A stretch of 64,000 nt of DNA from Nostoc linckia FACHB-104 (GCF_014696615.1 NZ_JACJQJ010000014.1:1-64000), one strand, 5' to 3'; positions 26,715 to 35,993 are shown, numbered from the stretch's first letter. Program-made: numbers and translations. The notes: a model not told the origin generated them from the sequence alone.

Positions 26715-27890
26715 ATGAAAATTTTAGTTGCTAGTCATACTTATATTGTAGATTTAAACTGCGAAAAGTTACGCGCTTTATCGCAATTAGAACCAGGGAT
26801 TGAAGTCACGGTTGTTGTTCCTAAACGTTGGCGACCTGGTGGGGTACAAAATAAAGTTATTGAGCCTGAATATCAGGATGAAGGCGCATTTAAAATAGTC
26901 CCGGTTTCTAACTTTAGCCAAAATCATCAAGGGTTGCTCACATTTGGGGCTGATTTAATAGCTTTGTTAAAGCAATTTCGTCCCCAAGTTATTCAAGTTG
27001 AGCAAGCTTCTAGGGGGCTAGCTTATACTCAAATGATTATTTTAAATAAGATTTTGGGCTTGCAGGCGAAAAATATATTTTTTACTTGGTGGAATTTGCC
27101 ATACGAACTCAAGTTTCCAGTTGCTTTATTAGAAAAATTTAACCTAGATAATAGCCACGGTATTATTTCTGGTAATCAGGATGGGGCAGAAGTTTTACGA
27201 CAGCGAGGCTATCAGGGGCCGATTAAGGTGATGCCACAGTTGGGTGTAGATGAACGTGTTTTTACTCCCCAAGTTCAACCAGACTTAGCAGCTAAATTGG
27301 GGATTTTTTCTGATGATTTTGTAGTTGGTTTTGTAGGCAGATTCGTATCAGAAAAGGGGTTATTAACTCTGTTGCAAGCATTAATATCTATTAAAAATAA
27401 ACCTTGGAAATTACTGTTGCTGGGACGAGGCGATTTACAGGCGGAACTACTAAAAATAGCCGCAGAAAATCAGATTCAAGACCGAGTGATAATAATTGAA
27501 AGTGTTCCCCATGATGTAGTGCCACAATATATCAATTTAATGGATACTTTGGTACTACCATCTGAAACTACTTATAAATTTAAAACTTTAACTGCGGTGG
27601 GCTGGAAAGAACAATTTGGTCATGTAATTATTGAGGCGATGGCTTGTAAAGTGCCTGTGATTGGTTCTAATTCTGGCGAAATTCCTCATGTGATTGGTGA
27701 TGCTGGTTTAATATTCCCTGAAGGTGATTCCCAAGCTTTAGCTAATTGCTTAACACAATTAATTGATAACCCAGAATTACGGCATAAAATTGGGGCTATG
27801 GGTTATCAAAAAGCGATGGATAAATATACAAATAAAGCTTTGGCACAGCAGCAATTAGATTTTTATAGGGAACTTGTCAAGAGTTATTAG
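26715..27890 (+). CDS. hpsO: Family 4 glycosyltransferase HpsO
   Basis: This 391-aa GT-B enzyme starts MKILVASHTYIVDLNCEKL. The C-terminal domain has FVGRFVSEKGLLTLLQAL, LLLGRGD and the donor-binding FGHVIIEAMACKVPVIGSNSGEIPHVIG, with the retaining GT4 E-x7-E signature. The acceptor half contains KRWRPGG and FTWWNLPYELKFPV. It has no export signal, so it acts on cytosolic nucleotide sugars. The pattern agrees with my recollection of HpsO in filamentous cyanobacteria. A composite repeat separates it from the next gene, hpsP. Confidence 0.86.
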   Translation: MKILVASHTYIVDLNCEKLRALSQLEPGIEVTVVVPKRWRPGGVQNKVIEPEYQDEGAFKIVPVSNFSQNHQGLLTFGADLIALLKQFRPQVIQVEQASRGLAYTQMIILNKILGLQAKNIFFTWWNLPYELKFPVALLEKFNLDNSHGIISGNQDGAEVLRQRGYQGPIKVMPQLGVDERVFTPQVQPDLAAKLGIFSDDFVVGFVGRFVSEKGLLTLLQALISIKNKPWKLLLLGRGDLQAELLKIAAENQIQDRVIIIESVPHDVVPQYINLMDTLVLPSETTYKFKTLTAVGWKEQFGHVIIEAMACKVPVIGSNSGEIPHVIGDAGLIFPEGDSQALANCLTQLIDNPELRHKIGAMGYQKAMDKYTNKALAQQQLDFYRELVKSY

Positions 27891-27897
27891 AGAACAA

Positions 27898-28205
27898 TAG
27901 CAATTGATTTTTCACTTATTCAAGAAGCCAGCAACATTGGGGGATTCTCCCCCAAACCCCCGATTGGGTGACGGTTGCGTCCCCCAAACCCCCTCCAAAA
28001 TTATTCTTCTGTTATTTTGTTGAGTAACTAGTACAACAATAAATAAAAAGACCATACCCTACGGGAAGCCGCTTTGCGTCTACAAAATCAATAAAACGTT
28101 TACTATTTCTTAATTTTGAATTTTGAATTTTGAATTTTGAATTCCGCCTTGCGGTACTAGTTTTTTGGTTTTGTGATCAATTAATTTTCTACTGAACTGT
28201 ATTTT
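27898..28205. repeat. Composite dispersed repeat, copy 2 (with insert flanked by ACTAGT)
   Basis: It begins tagcaattgattt and continues through the gggggattctccccc hairpin to gttgagta. Then ACTAGT (28027-28032), a 123-bp insert and a second ACTAGT (28156-28161) follow before the right half (ttttttggttttgt) resumes. The 52.5-kb copy has a single ACTAGT at this point. The insert contains a tandem heptamer array at 28113-28140. The unit splits the otherwise continuous hps gene row. It accounts for most of the 396-bp spacer; no gene was seen there. Confidence 0.85.
28113..28140. repeat. Tandem heptamer attttga, four units
   Basis: Four perfect 7-bp units lie inside the insert of composite-repeat copy 2. 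The same heptamer is tandemly repeated at 37048-37075 and near 44070. Confidence 0.85.
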
Positions 28206-28286
28206 ATTAGAGATTGTTGAATTTTATTTTTTAACGCAAAGGGGTGCGGAGGTTTTATCAGAGTTATTGATGTTAAGGATAAAATT

Positions 28287-29450
28287 ATGAAAGTATTACA
28301 TATTGTTCCTTCTATTTCTCTTATTTATGGCGGCCCTAGTCAAATGGTATTAGGGTTGGCTCCTGCTTTGGTAAAGGAGGGGGTGGAAGTTACGGTAATT
28401 ACAACTGATAGTAATGGCGATAATGGACAAAAACCTCTGGATGTTCCTTTAAATGCAGCGATCAAACAAGATGGTTATGAAATTATCTATTTTCGTTGTG
28501 CGCCATTTCGTCGTTATAAGTTTTCTCTAGATTTATTTAAGTGGTTAAAACGTCACGCTTGTGAGTATGATATAGCCCATATTCATGCTTTATTCTCTCC
28601 TGTTAGTAGTGCGGCAGCAACTATTTGCCGTCAGCAAAAGTTACCTTATATTTTGCGTCCTTTAGGAACTCTCGATCCATCTGATTTACGCAAGAAAAAG
28701 TTATTAAAACAGTTTTATGCCGCAATTATTGAACGTCAAAATTTAGCTGGTGCGGCGGCTATTCATTTTACTAGTGATCAAGAAGCAAAAATATCAGCCA
28801 GATTTGGGGTAGCGACGCAAGATTTGGTGATTCCTTTGGGTGTGGTTCCGCCAAAATTAGCAACACATCAGCAAAAATTAGAGATTCCCCAGGATGTACC
28901 TGTAATATTATTTATGTCGCGGATTGACCCCAAAAAAGGGTTGAATTTGTTAATCCCTGCGCTAGAAAAGCTGTTAGCTGTTGGTTGTAATTTTCACTTT
29001 GTCTTAGCTGGGACAAATCCCCAAGATCCAGATTATGAACAAAGTATCATTTCTCAAATCCAAAATTCACCACTGCGATCGCACACTACAATTACAGGTT
29101 TCGTTACAGGTGAGCTAAAAGCTAGTTTACTGCAAGCTGCCGATGTTTTCGTTTTGCCTTCCTACTATGAAAATTTTGGCATTGCGGTGGCTGAGGCGAT
29201 GGTAGCAGGGGTACCTGTGGTAATTTCCGATCAGGTGCATATTTGTCACCAGGTAAGTGAAAGCGAATCGGGATGGGTTGGGGAGTTAGATGTACAGGTA
29301 ATAGTCAATTTACTACAAACAGCCTTGCAAAACCCCGCAGAACGCCAGCGTCGGGGACTCAACGCCCAGCAATATGCATTACAACATTACAGCTGGAATG
29401 CGATCGCTCGCCAAATGATTTCAGCATACCAACAAATTCTGCGACCCTAA
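28287..29450 (+). CDS. hpsP: Family 4 glycosyltransferase HpsP
   Basis: This is a 387-aa GT-B retaining glycosyltransferase. It starts MKVLHIVPSISLIYGGPSQM, where the GGP loop is the usual GT4 acceptor-domain glycine turn. The donor domain has LFMSRIDPKKGLNLLIPALEKL, FHFVLAGT, and ENFGIAVAEAMVAGVPVVIS with the E-x7-E motif. A TAAGGA ribosome site supports the start. It resembles HpsP as I remember it and closes the cluster; a weak terminator-like hairpin follows. Confidence 0.86.
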   Translation: MKVLHIVPSISLIYGGPSQMVLGLAPALVKEGVEVTVITTDSNGDNGQKPLDVPLNAAIKQDGYEIIYFRCAPFRRYKFSLDLFKWLKRHACEYDIAHIHALFSPVSSAAATICRQQKLPYILRPLGTLDPSDLRKKKLLKQFYAAIIERQNLAGAAAIHFTSDQEAKISARFGVATQDLVIPLGVVPPKLATHQQKLEIPQDVPVILFMSRIDPKKGLNLLIPALEKLLAVGCNFHFVLAGTNPQDPDYEQSIISQIQNSPLRSHTTITGFVTGELKASLLQAADVFVLPSYYENFGIAVAEAMVAGVPVVISDQVHICHQVSESESGWVGELDVQVIVNLLQTALQNPAERQRRGLNAQQYALQHYSWNAIARQMISAYQQILRP

Positions 29451-29543
29451 CTTATTGGCATCTGGGGTATATTTCCCCATGCCCATTTTTATTGAGCTTG
29501 TTTGCGGGAAATTACGTAACATAACATTTCTTTACCAGGCACT

Positions 29544-29570
29544 TAACCCGATTGATGAACCGGGGTTTTA
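29544..29570 (+). terminator. Possible terminator after hpsP
   Basis: aaccc and gggtt arms with a T-rich tail (ggggtttta) lie about 95 bp after the hpsP stop. The stem is short, so this is a modest call. Confidence 0.35.
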
Positions 29571-29584
29571 TGTGACGATCACAT
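29570..29584. promoter_or_regulatory. Inverted repeat upstream of the peroxiredoxin gene
   Basis: atgtgacgatcacat is a 6-3-6 perfect inverted repeat about 42 bp before the peroxiredoxin ATG, in promoter position. The 3-bp spacer excludes the standard CRP/SyCRP site (TGTGA-N6-TCACA). The regulator is unknown. Confidence 0.35.
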
Positions 29585-29625
29585 AGTAGAATACTTAATG
29601 CCTTTCTAATTACAGGGAAGTTCTC

Positions 29626-30264
29626 ATGACTCTCCGTCTAGGTGATACAGTACCCAACTTTACGCAAGCCTCTACACACGGCGACATAAATTTTTACGAA
29701 TGGGCAGGTGACAGCTGGGTTGTGCTGTTTTCACACCCTGCTGACTATACACCTGTTTGCACCACTGAACTAGGTACAGTTGCCAAGCTGAAACCAGAAT
29801 TTGACAAGCGCAATGTCAAAGCGATCGCTCTCAGCGTCGATGATGTAGAATCCCATAACGGATGGGTGGGTGATATTGAAGAAACCCAAAACACTACTCT
29901 CAACTACCCAATTTTGGCAGATGCAGATCGTAAGGTTTCTGACCTGTACGATATGATTCATCCTAATGCCAACGCAGCAGTGACAGTGCGATCTGTTTTC
30001 GTTATTGATCCAAATAAAAAGCTACGTCTGAGTTTCACATACCCTCCTAGCACAGGACGCAACTTTGATGAACTGTTGCGGGTAATTGATTCTCTGCAAT
30101 TGACAGATAATTACAGTGTGGCGACACCAGCTGACTGGAAAGACGGGGATAAGGTTGTAATTGTTCCCTCACTCAAAGATCCAGAAGTATTGAAGGAAAA
30201 ATTCCCCAAAGGTTACGAGGTAGTTAAACCCTATCTGCGCTTGACTCCTCAGCCTAACAAATAA
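29626..30264 (+). CDS. 1-Cys peroxiredoxin (Prx6 type)
   Basis: This is a thiol peroxidase reducing H2O2 and alkyl hydroperoxides. The peroxidatic cysteine is Cys45 in HPADYTPVCTTELG, and it is the only cysteine in the 212-aa protein. The length and the long C-terminal domain (WKDGDKVVIVPSL, FPKGYEVVKPYLR) identify the 1-Cys Prx6 subfamily. The catalytic arginine is expected in TVRSVFVIDP. A CAGGGAAG ribosome site precedes the ATG, and a perfect inverted repeat lies just upstream. It is monocistronic. Confidence 0.95.
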   Translation: MTLRLGDTVPNFTQASTHGDINFYEWAGDSWVVLFSHPADYTPVCTTELGTVAKLKPEFDKRNVKAIALSVDDVESHNGWVGDIEETQNTTLNYPILADADRKVSDLYDMIHPNANAAVTVRSVFVIDPNKKLRLSFTYPPSTGRNFDELLRVIDSLQLTDNYSVATPADWKDGDKVVIVPSLKDPEVLKEKFPKGYEVVKPYLRLTPQPNK

Positions 30265-30367
30265 GTCAAATTACTTCAAACTGTCTGCTGTTAAGGCGCG
30301 AAGGTAAAACTTTGCGCCTTTGCTTGTTTAGGTCAAAATAAAGATAAAAGTTAGTCTGGTAAGCATT

Positions 30368-30952
30368 ATGTTCTCATCTCCCTTGGTGTTGCAAATTCCG
30401 CCATCAATGCAAATGACAGACGAACAATTCTTTGAGTTTTGTCAGGTGAATCGTGATTTACGCATCGAGCGTAATAATTTAGGAGAAATATCGATTATGC
30501 CGCCTACGGGTTCAGAATCAGGGAATCGTAACTTTAATATAGCTGGCCAATTATATGTGTGGTCAGAACAAGATGGTACAGGTATTTGTTTTGACTCCAG
30601 TACAGGATTCAAGCTATCAACAGGTGCAGATAGATCTCCTGATGCTTCTTGGATGAAATTGGAACGCTGGAATAGTCTTTCCCCCACACAACAAGAAAAG
30701 TTTGCACCTATTTGTCCAGATTTTGTGATTGAATTGCGATCGCCTAGTGATAATCTTCAACCTCTCAAGGACAAGATGGAAGAATATATGAGAGAACCTG
30801 GGGTACAGTTAGGTTGGTTAATTGATCGCAAACATCGTCAAGTTTATATTTATCGTCCTGGTAACCCGGCAGAATGTTTAGATAATCCTAATACTATTAG
30901 CGGTGATCCAGTGTTACCTGGGTTTGTTTTGAATATGAGTAAAGTTTGGTAG
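30368..30952 (+). CDS. Uma2-family (DUF820) putative restriction-endonuclease-like protein
   Basis: The 194-aa protein has the usual DUF820/Uma2 pattern: an N-terminal MTDEQFFEFCQVN helix, GEISIMPPTGSESGNRN, SSTGFKLSTGADRSPDASW, PDFVIELRSPSDNL with the D-x(n)-E-x-R active-site line, and GWLIDRKHRQVYIYRPG. The fold is that of PD-(D/E)XK nucleases. These are highly expanded in cyanobacteria and their role is unproven. It stands alone, 103 bp after the peroxiredoxin. Confidence 0.92.
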   Translation: MFSSPLVLQIPPSMQMTDEQFFEFCQVNRDLRIERNNLGEISIMPPTGSESGNRNFNIAGQLYVWSEQDGTGICFDSSTGFKLSTGADRSPDASWMKLERWNSLSPTQQEKFAPICPDFVIELRSPSDNLQPLKDKMEEYMREPGVQLGWLIDRKHRQVYIYRPGNPAECLDNPNTISGDPVLPGFVLNMSKVW

Positions 30953-30982
30953 TATAACTTTTTATCCAAGAATATTAGAATT

Positions 30983-33193
30983 TTATTGAGATTTTTCCGA
31001 CAAAATTGTATAAGCTTCATTAACTAGCCGCATTTTTTCTTGAGCTTGTTTTTGTAATTGTGGCTGATTAACAAATAAATCTGGATGCCATTTTTTAACT
31101 AAAGTCTTGTAAGCTTGTTTTATCTCAGCCAATGAAACACCAGCTTGCAATCCTAAAACTGAATAAGCGCGAGTAATCTTGTCTTTTTCCGCTTGGCTTT
31201 TAGGCTGCTGAGATGTATTGTTATTTTGATTTGTATTGCTTTGTTTGTTAGCTTGATAACCCGGAGAACGCATTTCTGCTTTCATCCGCGCTATTTCTTC
31301 ATCGAGTTCCCAATTGCGAAATTTTGCTTCCACTTCGGCTGGATTGGGAGATGGTGAAGCCTTTGGTGGGGGAGGAGTATTAACGCGGTGAGTAGAACTG
31401 CGATATGTGGAGGATGCAGAACTATTCGCTTTCTCTTCTACTTTTGAGTAGGTTTTTTGTTCTGGTTCTACTGGTGGGGTATATGGCGTATATTTTGGTA
31501 TTTCTCGATAAGGTTGATAATTAGTAGGTATCTTAGCTTTATTTAACTCTTGCAGTAATTGATTAAAATTATTTTGTAACTGCTGTAGATTTTGCCGCTT
31601 CTGAGCAATTTCTAGTGGTTCTTGGCTACCTACAAATCGGATTACTTTTTTAGCTTTTGGCTCATACTCAGCTAAGATTGCTAATCCTTGCTTACTGAAT
31701 TCAGTAAAATAATTTTCAGTTGCATTTATACAAATTTGGGCAACTTGCTGATGATAAGATTCCTTAGCTGATTGTTCATCAGCATCTTGAATATTTTTAT
31801 TTAATAAATAAGAAATACTTCCTAATACGGCTGCACCAACAGGCCCACCTAATAACCAACCAATACCACTACCAACTGCTACCGTACCAGTTTCACTTAA
31901 ATCATTGCTATTATTTGGCTTGGGAGGTAGATTAATTTGGGGTTCGCTGGGTAAGGGAATCAATAAATCTTCTGGTCTTTGTTCTTGAAAAAATTCGTAA
32001 GCTTGATATAGCCATTTCATTATCGAGCGTTGTAACTCTGTTAAGTCTTTTTTCAATATATCTGTTTGCCAAGTTTTAAACTTATTTTCAGCAAGTGCGA
32101 CTGTGGCATCAGTTTGATATTTTTTGAGTAGAGAGTCTAAATTTAGCCAATTGCGTAATTCATCAATACTCTTATTTAAACCTTGCTGAATAAGATTGGC
32201 AGCTTTTTGTTTAATTGCAATTTTAGCAGTTTGTTTGTCATCAAAAGAGCTAACTTCGCTGAGAAGGGGGTCAATTTTAGCTTTTAAACTTAATTGAATT
32301 TGAGATGCGATCGCCTGTACTCTGGGTAAGCGTACACTACCGCGATTTTGTTGTAAAATACCCACAATATTTTGCAAAGCTGCTTCAAAGGTAGTTAACC
32401 CACTACTAGTAGCTGCTGCAACATCTCCTTTTAATCTGGCTCTTAAGGCTGGTAAAGCATCCACACGATATAAATTACTAAATCCTGGCGGTAATTCGGC
32501 GCGGAAGCTTTCTGCAACAAACAGCAGACGATTTTGCACTTGTTGCTGCTCATCTGGTTCGAGTAAGTTAATAAAATTAGCAACGAAAATAACTGTTTTA
32601 ATACCCCGATCCAATAGCCAATCTCGCAAGTTTTCGCGTTCACCTAAAGTCATTAACTTGCGCGCATCAAGTAATTGTATAACTAAATCTGTAGAGAGTA
32701 GGCGATCGCGGACTAAATTGTCTTGGGCTTCTCTGTCATTTGTACCTGGTAAATCTAGTAATTCTATACCTCTTGCTAAAAAAGAATGAGGACAGAAAAC
32801 TTCTACAGATGCTACATCTTGGCGCATCTGTCTGTTACCATCCAAAATGGCAAACTGCTGCAAAATTTCAGTACCATCGCGCTCAATTTCAGTACCATCT
32901 TTTAAGATAATGCGAGTTTGTAAATCAGTCCCATATTTGACGCTAATTGCTGCGCCTGTGGTGGGAATTAAATCTATCGGTAAAGTGCGATTTCCCAATA
33001 TGGCATTGAGCAGCGTAGATTTACCATGATTAAAAGGGCCAAATACTGCAATCTGGAAGTTAGGATTAGCTAGATAATTAGAAATTGCAGTTATATCTTG
33101 ATGTAGTTGTGATTTACTATCTAACCCTAGTAATGTGGATGCAGATTTTAGTAAATTAATTAGCTCTTTATAATCTTGGTATTGTGCTTGCAT
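30983..33193 (-). CDS. Dynamin-family GTPase with C-terminal J domain (BDLP2-like fusion)
   Basis: The N-terminal GTPase has P-loop GPFNHGKST (residues 52-60), a switch-I threonine region (IPTTGAAISV) and the G3 motif DLPGTND. Helical stalk regions surround a glycine-rich hydrophobic hairpin at about 445-475 (WLLGGPVGAAVLGSISYLL), placed like the membrane paddle of dynamins. A Pro/Ser-rich, then Asn/Gln-rich linker leads to a complete J domain in the last ~66 residues, with HPD in VKKWHPDLF. J domains stimulate Hsp70 ATPases, so the protein may recruit DnaK to membranes. It is third in the operon, 133 bp after bdlp. It does not match a plain DnaJ. Confidence 0.9.
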   Translation of the reverse strand: MQAQYQDYKELINLLKSASTLLGLDSKSQLHQDITAISNYLANPNFQIAVFGPFNHGKSTLLNAILGNRTLPIDLIPTTGAAISVKYGTDLQTRIILKDGTEIERDGTEILQQFAILDGNRQMRQDVASVEVFCPHSFLARGIELLDLPGTNDREAQDNLVRDRLLSTDLVIQLLDARKLMTLGERENLRDWLLDRGIKTVIFVANFINLLEPDEQQQVQNRLLFVAESFRAELPPGFSNLYRVDALPALRARLKGDVAAATSSGLTTFEAALQNIVGILQQNRGSVRLPRVQAIASQIQLSLKAKIDPLLSEVSSFDDKQTAKIAIKQKAANLIQQGLNKSIDELRNWLNLDSLLKKYQTDATVALAENKFKTWQTDILKKDLTELQRSIMKWLYQAYEFFQEQRPEDLLIPLPSEPQINLPPKPNNSNDLSETGTVAVGSGIGWLLGGPVGAAVLGSISYLLNKNIQDADEQSAKESYHQQVAQICINATENYFTEFSKQGLAILAEYEPKAKKVIRFVGSQEPLEIAQKRQNLQQLQNNFNQLLQELNKAKIPTNYQPYREIPKYTPYTPPVEPEQKTYSKVEEKANSSASSTYRSSTHRVNTPPPPKASPSPNPAEVEAKFRNWELDEEIARMKAEMRSPGYQANKQSNTNQNNNTSQQPKSQAEKDKITRAYSVLGLQAGVSLAEIKQAYKTLVKKWHPDLFVNQPQLQKQAQEKMRLVNEAYTILSEKSQ

Positions 33194-33326
33194 ATTTGTT
33201 CTCTCGTTTCCTTTACCGGATAACGTAGATAATTAATAATTTTGATTATATGATATGGGATGTAGATCCCCGACTTCTTTAACAAGTCGGGGATATGGGC
33301 AACAAATTCAAAGCAGAGAAAATTTC

Positions 33327-35408
33327 TCAGCTATAGTAGGCTAATAAATTGCTGTAAGCAGCTTCAATCTTTCGCAGTTCTTCTATTACCGCTTCTTGCA
33401 AATTCTTTAACCTCTTTAATTCACTTTCGCGATTGATTTCCTGTGTGACTTTTTGCTTCAACAAATTATCTAATTCCGCTTTGCGAGATGTAATATCGTC
33501 ATTAATCCGCTTAGTAACTTCTCTCTCATAAGAGTCAAAACATTCTTTCACTGCATCATATACAGTTTTAGATTGTTCGTTTGCTACTTGTGGGAGATGT
33601 TTCACTAATTCTTTTTTGGCAGTTTTGACTAATTCTTTACGTGCTTGATCTGCTTGTAAAACACCTATTCCTAAGCCTAGCAATGCAAATCCAATAGGGC
33701 CAAGAAACATACCCGTTACTGCCGAAATCATACCGCCAATACCAATGACGGTAAAGTAATTTAATAAAATATTTTTCCAATCAAACCCAGCACCAGCTAA
33801 AGCTACACCCGCAAAATTTCCTCTCGATAAGGATAACAATCCTATCGCCCATTTTGCCCAACCGGGAGATTGATCATCTTCTGGCGTACCTGTAGAATGA
33901 ACTTTTACTTGTTGTCCAGTTAATTTTTCGGTAATTTTGTCTGTAACTTGGCTATAGGATGCGCCATACTGTGCAGCACTACGTGATAGTTCTTTAAAAG
34001 CTGCATTAATATCTTTTTCAGCCGTTAAACTCCAAGCAGAAAATTTATCGGTAATATATTGTTCAAAAGCTTTTTGCAACGCCGCATTAAATGCTTCTCG
34101 TTTACTGCTACTGAGTAAGTCAAGCAAATTCAATTCTGGTTGATAGCGCAAGAAATCGGTTTCAAAGGTATTACCTAGGTTTAAAACGTAGCTACGAAAA
34201 GATTCCGAAATTGTTTTAGCTTGTGTATCTCTAGTATTGATAATTTCTTTTTGGAATTGATCGCCAATATTGGTTAGCTTCTTGAACTCTGGTTCTACAG
34301 ACTCAATTCTTTCTTTCAATTCATCAACATCTTTGTCTAGTAAAGGTAAGCGTCTTTCTATAGCTTCGCGTGTGTGATTACAAGTTTGTCTCGCTAAAGT
34401 TCTGACTTGTCGCAATTCTGCGATCGCACGTTCTCTAGTTAGAAAAGTATTTAATGCTCCCATAAACTCTGGAAAGCCAGTTCCTTGTAAATCTGCTTGC
34501 GGATTCTTCAATCTTTTTCTTAGCGCTTGAATTGAAGAAAGCTCAAAAACTCGCTCGCTATAAATATTTTGACCATCTACATGACAATATTCTGCTAAAT
34601 TCGCTTTAAATACTTGCCGTAATCTATTCTCGGCTGCATTTAACTCTTCTGTATCGTCAGGATCTATCAATGATTCCCGTACTTGATCCCATGCATTGAC
34701 TAAGAAGAAGACTGTTAAGCCTCGACCTTTAATGTAATTTTCTAAATATCGACGTTCGCCTAAAGTACAAGGTTGTGATGCTCTCATCACAAACAAAATA
34801 GCATGACAATTATTTACATAACCCAAGGATAATTCGTTACGCGCTTCTGTATCATTTAACCCTGGACTATCAACAATCTCAATCCCCTTTTCTAATAGCG
34901 TTAAAGGATACTCAACCACTGCATAATCAACATCAGGAAATGCTTGTTTCTTCTCTTGTTCTAACTTTTTCGCTTCAGCCGGATCAATTGTATATTTATA
35001 TTTAAAGCTTTGGAAGTCTAATTCTTGGGGACTTTTGCCATCATTAAAATGAATTGTGACTTTCTTCTCTGGCCCGTAGCGCAATACAGTTAAGACTGCG
35101 GTACAGGGATTAACATCACTTGGTAATAAATTTTCTCCAATTAAGGCATTGAGAAACGTACTTTTACCCCGTTTCATATCGCCTAAAACTAACAGACGAA
35201 ATACACCTTGCTTGAGATTTTTACTGGCTACTGTAATATCTTCAATATCTCTTTCAAGGCTGAGTTTTCCTGAGGAAGATTCCCCAACCAATTCAGCTTG
35301 ATTAATTGTGTCTGCAAGTTTGCTTAAACAATCAGCCATCTGCGATCGCACTTGTGCAACCCGTTCTAAATCGTTGATAAATGTATCAGTGGCAACTTGA
35401 TTACTCAT
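33327..35408 (-). CDS. bdlp1: Bacterial dynamin-like protein (BDLP)
   Basis: This is a membrane-tubulating GTPase. As I recall it, the sequence is close along its whole length to N. punctiforme BDLP, the first bacterial dynamin solved. P-loop GDMKRGKST (residues 76-84) places Lys82 at the same number as the known catalytic lysine. Switch I has NPCTAVLTVL, G3 is DSPGLND and the specificity loop is NAWDQV. Neck and trunk coiled helices follow, and the paddle is the hydrophobic hairpin at about 570-612 (VIGIGGMISAVTGMFLGPIG). An upstream in-frame ATG (35417) gives three more residues. The ATG at 35408 is chosen because an AGGG site is correctly spaced and 693 aa equals the known length. Confidence 0.96.
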   Translation of the reverse strand: MSNQVATDTFINDLERVAQVRSQMADCLSKLADTINQAELVGESSSGKLSLERDIEDITVASKNLKQGVFRLLVLGDMKRGKSTFLNALIGENLLPSDVNPCTAVLTVLRYGPEKKVTIHFNDGKSPQELDFQSFKYKYTIDPAEAKKLEQEKKQAFPDVDYAVVEYPLTLLEKGIEIVDSPGLNDTEARNELSLGYVNNCHAILFVMRASQPCTLGERRYLENYIKGRGLTVFFLVNAWDQVRESLIDPDDTEELNAAENRLRQVFKANLAEYCHVDGQNIYSERVFELSSIQALRKRLKNPQADLQGTGFPEFMGALNTFLTRERAIAELRQVRTLARQTCNHTREAIERRLPLLDKDVDELKERIESVEPEFKKLTNIGDQFQKEIINTRDTQAKTISESFRSYVLNLGNTFETDFLRYQPELNLLDLLSSSKREAFNAALQKAFEQYITDKFSAWSLTAEKDINAAFKELSRSAAQYGASYSQVTDKITEKLTGQQVKVHSTGTPEDDQSPGWAKWAIGLLSLSRGNFAGVALAGAGFDWKNILLNYFTVIGIGGMISAVTGMFLGPIGFALLGLGIGVLQADQARKELVKTAKKELVKHLPQVANEQSKTVYDAVKECFDSYEREVTKRINDDITSRKAELDNLLKQKVTQEINRESELKRLKNLQEAVIEELRKIEAAYSNLLAYYS

Positions 35409-35424
35409 CAGATTCATACCCTAA

Positions 35425-35736
35425 TTAAGGTTGATTTTTAGAAGATTCCAGGAATAGCTTGTAAGCTAGCCACACTAGCGCAGCGAACATAATCATCCCC
35501 GCCAAAGCTGCAGCGATTCTCACCGCCACCAGCACCGCTATAGCAATAGCAAACAACTTTGCACCCAGCATGATCTTTTTCATCAACGGCTGAGATAGCT
35601 TTTCCGGCTGATGCTTAACAGTTTTATAAACAGGTGGATTAATTTCTGCTTCCATTTCCCGGAGTCTTAATTCTACTTCTTGTTGTCGAAGTTCACGTTC
35701 GCGCTGTTCCAGTTCTTGATTGCGATCGCTTTCCAT
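35425..35736 (-). CDS. Small coiled-coil membrane protein heading the dynamin operon (103 aa)
   Basis: The N-terminal third is a highly charged Glu/Arg/Gln coiled coil (ELEQRERELRQQEVELRLRE). A short linker and one or two hydrophobic helices at about 55-95 follow, and the C-terminus is basic/polar. No family name is recognised. Its stop lies 16 bp before the chosen bdlp ATG (7 bp before the upstream one), so the genes are co-transcribed. A membrane anchor or adaptor for the dynamin is a reasonable inference. Confidence 0.8.
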   Translation of the reverse strand: MESDRNQELEQRERELRQQEVELRLREMEAEINPPVYKTVKHQPEKLSQPLMKKIMLGAKLFAIAIAVLVAVRIAAALAGMIMFAALVWLAYKLFLESSKNQP

Positions 35737-35993
35737 TACTGTCCACTCCGTCTAGGACAATGACATGATTTAAGTAATCATGTCACATAAATGTATTTTA
35801 TTTTACTAAAACTTGTAAAGCCTCAGTATAATCGCTACTTTGCTAGGGATTGGGGACTGGGGATGAATGATCGGGAAAATTGTCAATTAGAATTGCAAGC
35901 TAATATTAGATATAGAAGGCTTAAAAAAACTATAAATACCGCAGCCACTATACGCCAAAATTTTTATAGAAAATAATTTAGGTACGGTCAAAT

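Noticed and set aside
29570-29584. CRP/SyCRP1 binding site upstream of the peroxiredoxin
   Set aside because: The half-sites are 3 bp apart rather than 6; kept only as an unassigned inverted repeat.
35791-35976. 61-codon ORF before cysK
   Set aside because: Runs through a gattggggactgggga spacer repeat; no homology recognised and composition is poor. An internal ATG at 35863 gives only 37 aa.
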